A DNA stretch of 40,505 nt, taken from positions 1-40,505 of the forward strand of contig CAOKFI010000025.1 in NCBI GenBank assembly GCA_948467675.1. The letters are read 5' to 3'. Both the position numbers and the translations under genes were made by a program. Source of the stretch: an uncultured Porphyromonadaceae bacterium. GTDB taxonomy: Bacteria; Bacteroidota; Bacteroidia; Bacteroidales; Muribaculaceae. How positions within the stretch are numbered: position 1 is the first letter of the stretch; each line of letters starts with the position of its first letter. This document shows, in pieces, positions 36,528 through 40,505 of this stretch. The notes under the pieces are model-generated. The model was not told the origin of the DNA. It saw nothing but the letters and a program-made list of their open reading frames with translations, and made no database searches.

Positions 36528-36959
36528 TTACACGTTTTGGGTTGGATCATAGTCGCGACGCACGATAAACTTGGTGGTCACCGGAAGTTTCTGAGCTGCA
36601 AGACGGAGAGCTTCTTTTGCGATGTCGAAACTTACGCCTTCCACTTCGATGAGTACACGTCCTGGAGTAACGGGGGCTACGAATCCTTCGGGAGCACCTT
36701 TACCTTTACCCATACGTACCTCTGCAGGCTTCTTGGTGATGGGTTTGTCCGGGAAGATACGGATCCAGATCTGTCCCTGACGCTGCATATAGCGTGTCAC
36801 GGCCACACGGGCAGCCTCAATCTGGCGCCCTGTGATCCATTTCGACTCTAAGGTCTTGATGCCAAACGAACCGAATGCCAACTGGTTGCCGCGCTGCGCC
36901 TGTCCTTTCATACGGCCTTTCTGGCTGCGGCGGAATTTTGTCTTCTTAGGTTGTAACAT
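36528..36959 (-). CDS. rplP: 50S ribosomal protein L16
   Basis: L16 lies near the A site and peptidyl transferase centre. The 143 residues begin [19 protein letters not shown] and include [20 protein letters not shown] and the [20 protein letters not shown] region. It lies 29 bp after rpsC. Confidence 0.98.
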   Translation of the reverse strand: MLQPKKTKFRRSQKGRMKGQAQRGNQLAFGSFGIKTLESKWITGRQIEAARVAVTRYMQRQGQIWIRIFPDKPITKKPAEVRMGKGKGAPEGFVAPVTPGRVLIEVEGVSFDIAKEALRLAAQKLPVTTKFIVRRDYDPTQNV

Positions 36960-36988
36960 TGTTGTGTTGATTCAATTTGGTGTGATTG

Positions 36989-37723
36989 TTAACGATTGCT
37001 TTTAGGCTTGCGGAAACCGCCACGACGGGGAGCTCCTCCGGCTACGGGACCACGGCTCTCCTTGCCTGTTCCGGCAAATGAAGGAGCGAGATCGCGCTTG
37101 CCATAGACTTCACCACGGCAGATCCATACCTTTACGCCGATCACACCTACTTTGGTGTGTGCTTCCACGAGAGCGTAGTCGATGTCGGCACGCAGAGTGT
37201 GGAGCGGGGTACGACCTTCCTTGAACATCTCGCTACGTGCCATTTCAGCACCGTTGAGACGGCCGCTGACCTGTATTTTGATGCCCTCGGCGCCTGCACG
37301 CATGGTGGAGGCTACCGCCATCTTCACAGCACGACGGTAAGCGATCTTGCCTTCGATCTGACGTGCGATTGTGCTTGCCACGATCTGAGCGTCGAGTTCG
37401 GGACGCTTAACCTCGAAGATGTTGATCTGAACGTCCTTGTCGGTGATCTTCTTGAGTTCTTCCTTGAGTTTGTCTACTTCCGATCCGCCTTTGCCGATAA
37501 TCAGACCCGGGCGTGATGTGCAAACGGTTATGGTGATCAATTTAAGAGTGCGCTCGATCACGATGCGCGATACGCTCGATTTGGCAAGACGCACGTTAAG
37601 GTACTTGCGGAGCTTGGAATCTTCGAGCAGCGTGTCGCCGTACTTTTTGCCGCCATACCAGTTGGAGTCCCATCCACGGATGACGCCCAGACGGTTGCTG
37701 ATTGGATTTACTTTCTGTCCCAT
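36989..37723 (-). CDS. rpsC: 30S ribosomal protein S3
   Basis: S3 lines the mRNA entry channel. The 244 residues show the KH motif [20 protein letters not shown] and the C-terminal [11 protein letters not shown], ending in a basic Gly/Arg-rich tail. It lies 5 bp after rplV. Confidence 0.98.
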   Translation of the reverse strand: MGQKVNPISNRLGVIRGWDSNWYGGKKYGDTLLEDSKLRKYLNVRLAKSSVSRIVIERTLKLITITVCTSRPGLIIGKGGSEVDKLKEELKKITDKDVQINIFEVKRPELDAQIVASTIARQIEGKIAYRRAVKMAVASTMRAGAEGIKIQVSGRLNGAEMARSEMFKEGRTPLHTLRADIDYALVEAHTKVGVIGVKVWICRGEVYGKRDLAPSFAGTGKESRGPVAGGAPRRGGFRKPKSNR

Positions 37724-37728
37724 AGTGC

Positions 37729-38145
37729 TTATGCCTTTTTAGCGTTGTTTTTATTGTCGATAAGATCCACTACCAGAGTGACGTGGTTAGCGCGCTTGCG
37801 GATACGGTATCCACGACCCTGGGGGGCAGTGCGCAGACGCTTCAACATAGGCGCGGGGTTAACGAAAAGAGTGCTGATATAAAGCTCTCCGGCGTCGGCC
37901 TTGCGATCGTTTTTAGCTTCCCAGTTGGCAATTGCCGAGCGGAGAAGCTTCTCCAGACGGGCAGCGGCCTCTTTATTCGAGAATTTGAGAATACCCAGAG
38001 CGCGATATACTTCCTGACCGCGCACCATGTCAGCGACCAGGCGCATCTTGCGGGGAGAGGAGGGTACGTCGAGCAACTTGGCGAAGGCCACGTTTTTCTG
38101 GGCTTCCTTCCTTAATTCGGCTGATTGTTTTTTTCTTACACCCAT
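37729..38145 (-). CDS. rplV: 50S ribosomal protein L22
   Basis: L22 lines the exit tunnel with a long beta hairpin. The 138 residues include [20 protein letters not shown] and [20 protein letters not shown], the hairpin tip. It lies 48 bp after rpsS. Confidence 0.98.
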   Translation of the reverse strand: MGVRKKQSAELRKEAQKNVAFAKLLDVPSSPRKMRLVADMVRGQEVYRALGILKFSNKEAAARLEKLLRSAIANWEAKNDRKADAGELYISTLFVNPAPMLKRLRTAPQGRGYRIRKRANHVTLVVDLIDNKNNAKKA

Positions 38146-38193
38146 TTTATCTAATTTCTTTTTTGTCGGAATTGATTTTTGTTCGGGCCTTTA

Positions 38194-38463
38194 TCATTTC
38201 TTACGGTTGCCGGCATGACCACGGAAAGTACGTGTCGGAGCAAATTCTCCGAGCTTGTGACCTACCATGTTCTCGGTTACATAGACCGGAATGAACTTGT
38301 TGCCGTTATGAACTGCAAAAGTGTGTCCCACGAATTCAGGGGCGATCATAGAGGCACGGCTCCATGTCTTGATCACGGCTTTCTTGCCGCTCTCCTCCAT
38401 TGCGGAAACTTTCTTTTCCAGCTTAACGCTGATATATGGGCCTTTTTTTAATGAACGACTCAT
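38194..38463 (-). CDS. rpsS: 30S ribosomal protein S19
   Basis: S19 pairs with S13 in the 30S head. The 89 residues begin [19 protein letters not shown] and include [20 protein letters not shown] and [18 protein letters not shown]. It lies 20 bp after rplB. Confidence 0.98.
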   Translation of the reverse strand: MSRSLKKGPYISVKLEKKVSAMEESGKKAVIKTWSRASMIAPEFVGHTFAVHNGNKFIPVYVTENMVGHKLGEFAPTRTFRGHAGNRKK

Positions 38464-38483
38464 TTGTTTACTGTTTAATCACG

Positions 38484-39311
38484 TTACTTTTTCCTTCTTT
38501 CAATAATGTACTTCGAAGAGGCCTTCTTCGGTGCACGAGTCTTGAGTCCCTTTGCATAAAGGCCTTTGCGCGAACGGGGATGTCCGCCTGATGCACGGCC
38601 TTCGCCACCACCCATCGGGTGATCGACAGGGTTCATGACTACGCCACGGTTGCGGGGACGACGTCCCAACCAGCGGCTGCGGCCGGCCTTGCCAGAACGC
38701 TCCAGAGAGTGCTCGCTGTTGCCAACCACACCTACAGTGGCTTTGCAGGTGGCTAAGATCTTGCGGGTCTCGCCCGAAGGAAGTTTCACGATAGCGTAGT
38801 CGCCTTCACGCGAAACCAGTTGAGCAAACGTACCGGCCGAACGAGCCATCGAGGCTCCCTGACCGGGGCGCAATTCGATGTTGTGAACCACAGTACCTAC
38901 AGGGATGTTAGCCAAAGGAAGGCAATTGCCAACCTCGGGAGCTACATCGGCACCGCTTACAACAGTTGCGCCAACTTCGAGTCCGTTGGGTGCAATGATA
39001 TAAGTTTTTGCGCCGTCTACATAGTAAAGCAGAGCGATACGAGCCGAACGGTTCGGATCGTATTCGATCGACTTAACTACAGCGGGAACACCGTCTTTGT
39101 TCCTCTTAAAGTCGATAACGCGATAACGGCGTTTGTGTCCACCGCCAAGGTAGCGAGCGGTGAGATGGCCTTCTGCGTTACGGCCGCCGGTCGATTTTTT
39201 ACCGACTGTAAGAGATTTCTCTGGTGTAGTAGCAGTGATCGTACCTTTGAATACACCAATAACTTTGTGTCGTTGCCCCGGTGTCGTGGGCTTGAATTTT
39301 CTTACTGCCAT
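38484..39311 (-). CDS. rplB: 50S ribosomal protein L2
   Basis: L2 is needed for subunit joining and peptidyl transferase activity. The 275 residues include the motif [19 protein letters not shown], with the conserved His, plus [19 protein letters not shown]. It lies 6 bp after rplW. Confidence 0.98.
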   Translation of the reverse strand: MAVRKFKPTTPGQRHKVIGVFKGTITATTPEKSLTVGKKSTGGRNAEGHLTARYLGGGHKRRYRVIDFKRNKDGVPAVVKSIEYDPNRSARIALLYYVDGAKTYIIAPNGLEVGATVVSGADVAPEVGNCLPLANIPVGTVVHNIELRPGQGASMARSAGTFAQLVSREGDYAIVKLPSGETRKILATCKATVGVVGNSEHSLERSGKAGRSRWLGRRPRNRGVVMNPVDHPMGGGEGRASGGHPRSRKGLYAKGLKTRAPKKASSKYIIERRKK

Positions 39312-39317
39312 TTGTTA

Positions 39318-39608
39318 TTATATGTTGCTGAAAAAGTCTATTGTTTGACCTTCTGCCACACTGACTACGGCCTTTTTCCACTGTGCGGTGGTACCTTTTA
39401 TAAGGCCGCCTTTAGTGTAGCGCTGCTTGCGCTTGCTGCGTACAACCATTGTGTTGACATCGGTCACGTTCACTCCGTAGAGGTCCTCGACAAGCGCTTT
39501 GATCTGAAACTTGTCGGCCTGGGGCGACACGCGGAACGTGTAGCGGTTCTGCTTCTCGGTAAGCTGCGTGGCCTTCTCAGTGACGATTGGCGTGATTGTA
39601 ATATTCAT
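39318..39608 (-). CDS. rplW: 50S ribosomal protein L23
   Basis: L23 is the docking site for trigger factor and SRP at the tunnel exit. The 96 residues include PIVTEKATQLTEKQNRYTF and VNTMVVRSKRKQRYTKGG. It lies 18 bp after rplD. Confidence 0.97.
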   Translation of the reverse strand: MNITITPIVTEKATQLTEKQNRYTFRVSPQADKFQIKALVEDLYGVNVTDVNTMVVRSKRKQRYTKGGLIKGTTAQWKKAVVSVAEGQTIDFFSNI

Positions 39609-39626
39609 TGTCGTTGTCTCTGCGGA

Positions 39627-40247
39627 TTAAAGATTGTTAATTACATTGACACTGCTCTCGGTGAGAACCATGGCATTGTTGTTCAGTATCGCATACGTAT
39701 TAATGTCCGATGCAGTCATGATTTTTGCATCGGGCACATTACGAGCCGACAAATATACGTTTTTATCCTGACCTGCTAAAACGAGGAGAATCTTCTTATC
39801 GGCGAGTTTAAGATTTTTAGCAAATTTTACAAACTCTTTAGTTTTCGGAGCTTCAAAAGTGAAGTCTTCTACTACGATGATCTGATTGTCTTGTGCTTTT
39901 GCTGCCAGAGCCGACTTGCGTGCGAGCTGTTTTACTTTCTTATTAAGCTTGAAGCGATAGTCGCGGGGACGGGGACCGAACACACGGCCACCACCAACCA
40001 ATACGGGCGAGTTGATATCGCCGATACGGCTGCCGCCGCCACCTTTCTGCTTGTGGAGCTTACGGGTAGAGCCGGAAACCTCGCTACGCTCTTTCGACTT
40101 GTGAGTACCCTGGCGCTGGTTAGCGAGATACTGCTTCACATCCAACCATACAGCGTGCTCGTTGACGTCTACGCCGAATACCTCGTCATTGAGGCTGATG
40201 CGGCGTCCGGTGTCTTCTCCTTTGATGTTATATACTGCGAGTTCCAT
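39627..40247 (-). CDS. rplD: 50S ribosomal protein L4
   Basis: L4 reaches into the exit tunnel and in E. coli represses the S10 operon. The 206 residues include [39 protein letters not shown] with VFGPRPRDY, and the C-terminal [12 protein letters not shown]. Its ATG overlaps the rplC stop by one base. Confidence 0.98.
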   Translation of the reverse strand: MELAVYNIKGEDTGRRISLNDEVFGVDVNEHAVWLDVKQYLANQRQGTHKSKERSEVSGSTRKLHKQKGGGGSRIGDINSPVLVGGGRVFGPRPRDYRFKLNKKVKQLARKSALAAKAQDNQIIVVEDFTFEAPKTKEFVKFAKNLKLADKKILLVLAGQDKNVYLSARNVPDAKIMTASDINTYAILNNNAMVLTESSVNVINNL

Positions 40248-40505
40248 TACTTTTCAATTATTACGATTGAACCTTTACTTCCGGGGATAGACCCTTTTAT
40301 CATGAGCACATTGTGTTCGGGGATCACTTTCAGTACCTGAAGATTCTGAATGGTCACGCGCTCGTTACCGGTCTGACCGGCCATACGCATGCCTTTGAAC
40401 ACCTTGGCAGGATACGAACATGCACCTACCGAACCGGGAGCGCGAAGACGGTTGTGCTGACCGTGGGTAGCCTGACCCACACCGCCGAAGCCGTGACGCT
40501 TTACG
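40247..40505 (-). CDS. rplC: 50S ribosomal protein L3, C-terminal part (cut by window edge)
   Basis: The last 85 residues of L3; the gene continues beyond the window. The signature [20 protein letters not shown] followed by [15 protein letters not shown] is clear, and the protein ends GSIVIIEK. It is the furthest upstream gene visible in the S10-spc-alpha cluster; rpsJ and the main promoter should lie outside. Confidence 0.97.
   Translation of the reverse strand, partial: VKRHGFGGVGQATHGQHNRLRAPGSVGACSYPAKVFKGMRMAGQTGNERVTIQNLQVLKVIPEHNVLMIKGSIPGSKGSIVIIEK

Overview
The window looks like a Bacteroidales chromosome, possibly Muribaculaceae (family level is a guess). The evidence is Bacteroidetes-type promoters (TTTG about 20 bp upstream of TAnnTTTG), DUF3575/DUF5119/fimbrillin lipoproteins, a Rho with a very long low-complexity insertion, a DUF5606 protein, and an S10-spc-alpha ribosomal cluster with the map-infA-rpmJ order. 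It is chromosomal core sequence with one accessory island. I saw no tRNA, rRNA, CRISPR array, insertion sequence or prophage.

Layout. 1-1992: an ECF sigma factor with a downstream membrane protein (minus), divergent from a small secreted barrel-like protein. 2114-8398: a branched-chain amino acid operon leuA-leuC-leuD-cimA-leuB behind a good promoter and a leader with an attenuator-like hairpin. The fourth gene has the pyruvate-pocket residues of Leptospira-type citramalate synthase, so the operon probably serves both leucine and isoleucine synthesis. 8413-9986: smpB and a YIP1-family membrane protein (minus), then a DUF5606 gene (plus). 10067-14940: lon and rho, divergent from adjacent promoters; rho has a leader of about 220 nt with three hairpins. 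15072-15446: rplS with a strong terminator.

15662-22799: a fimbria-type surface island with its own promoter. It encodes a DUF3575 outer-membrane protein, a DUF5119 lipoprotein, a fimbrillin, and a 1083-residue fimbrillin/FISUMP-like lipoprotein that could be a tip or accessory subunit. A hairpin separates the last two genes. 22834-25922 (minus): wecB, a WecG/TagA-family glycosyltransferase and wecC, together a UDP-ManNAcA synthesis and transfer unit with a good promoter.

26167-40505 (minus): the ribosomal protein supercluster from partial rplC through rplQ, including secY, map, infA and rpoA, ending at a strong hairpin. The most striking unexplained element is the 195-nt gap between rpsK and rpsD. 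In sense orientation it can form five nested helices just upstream of rpsD, a good candidate for an S4-responsive regulatory RNA.
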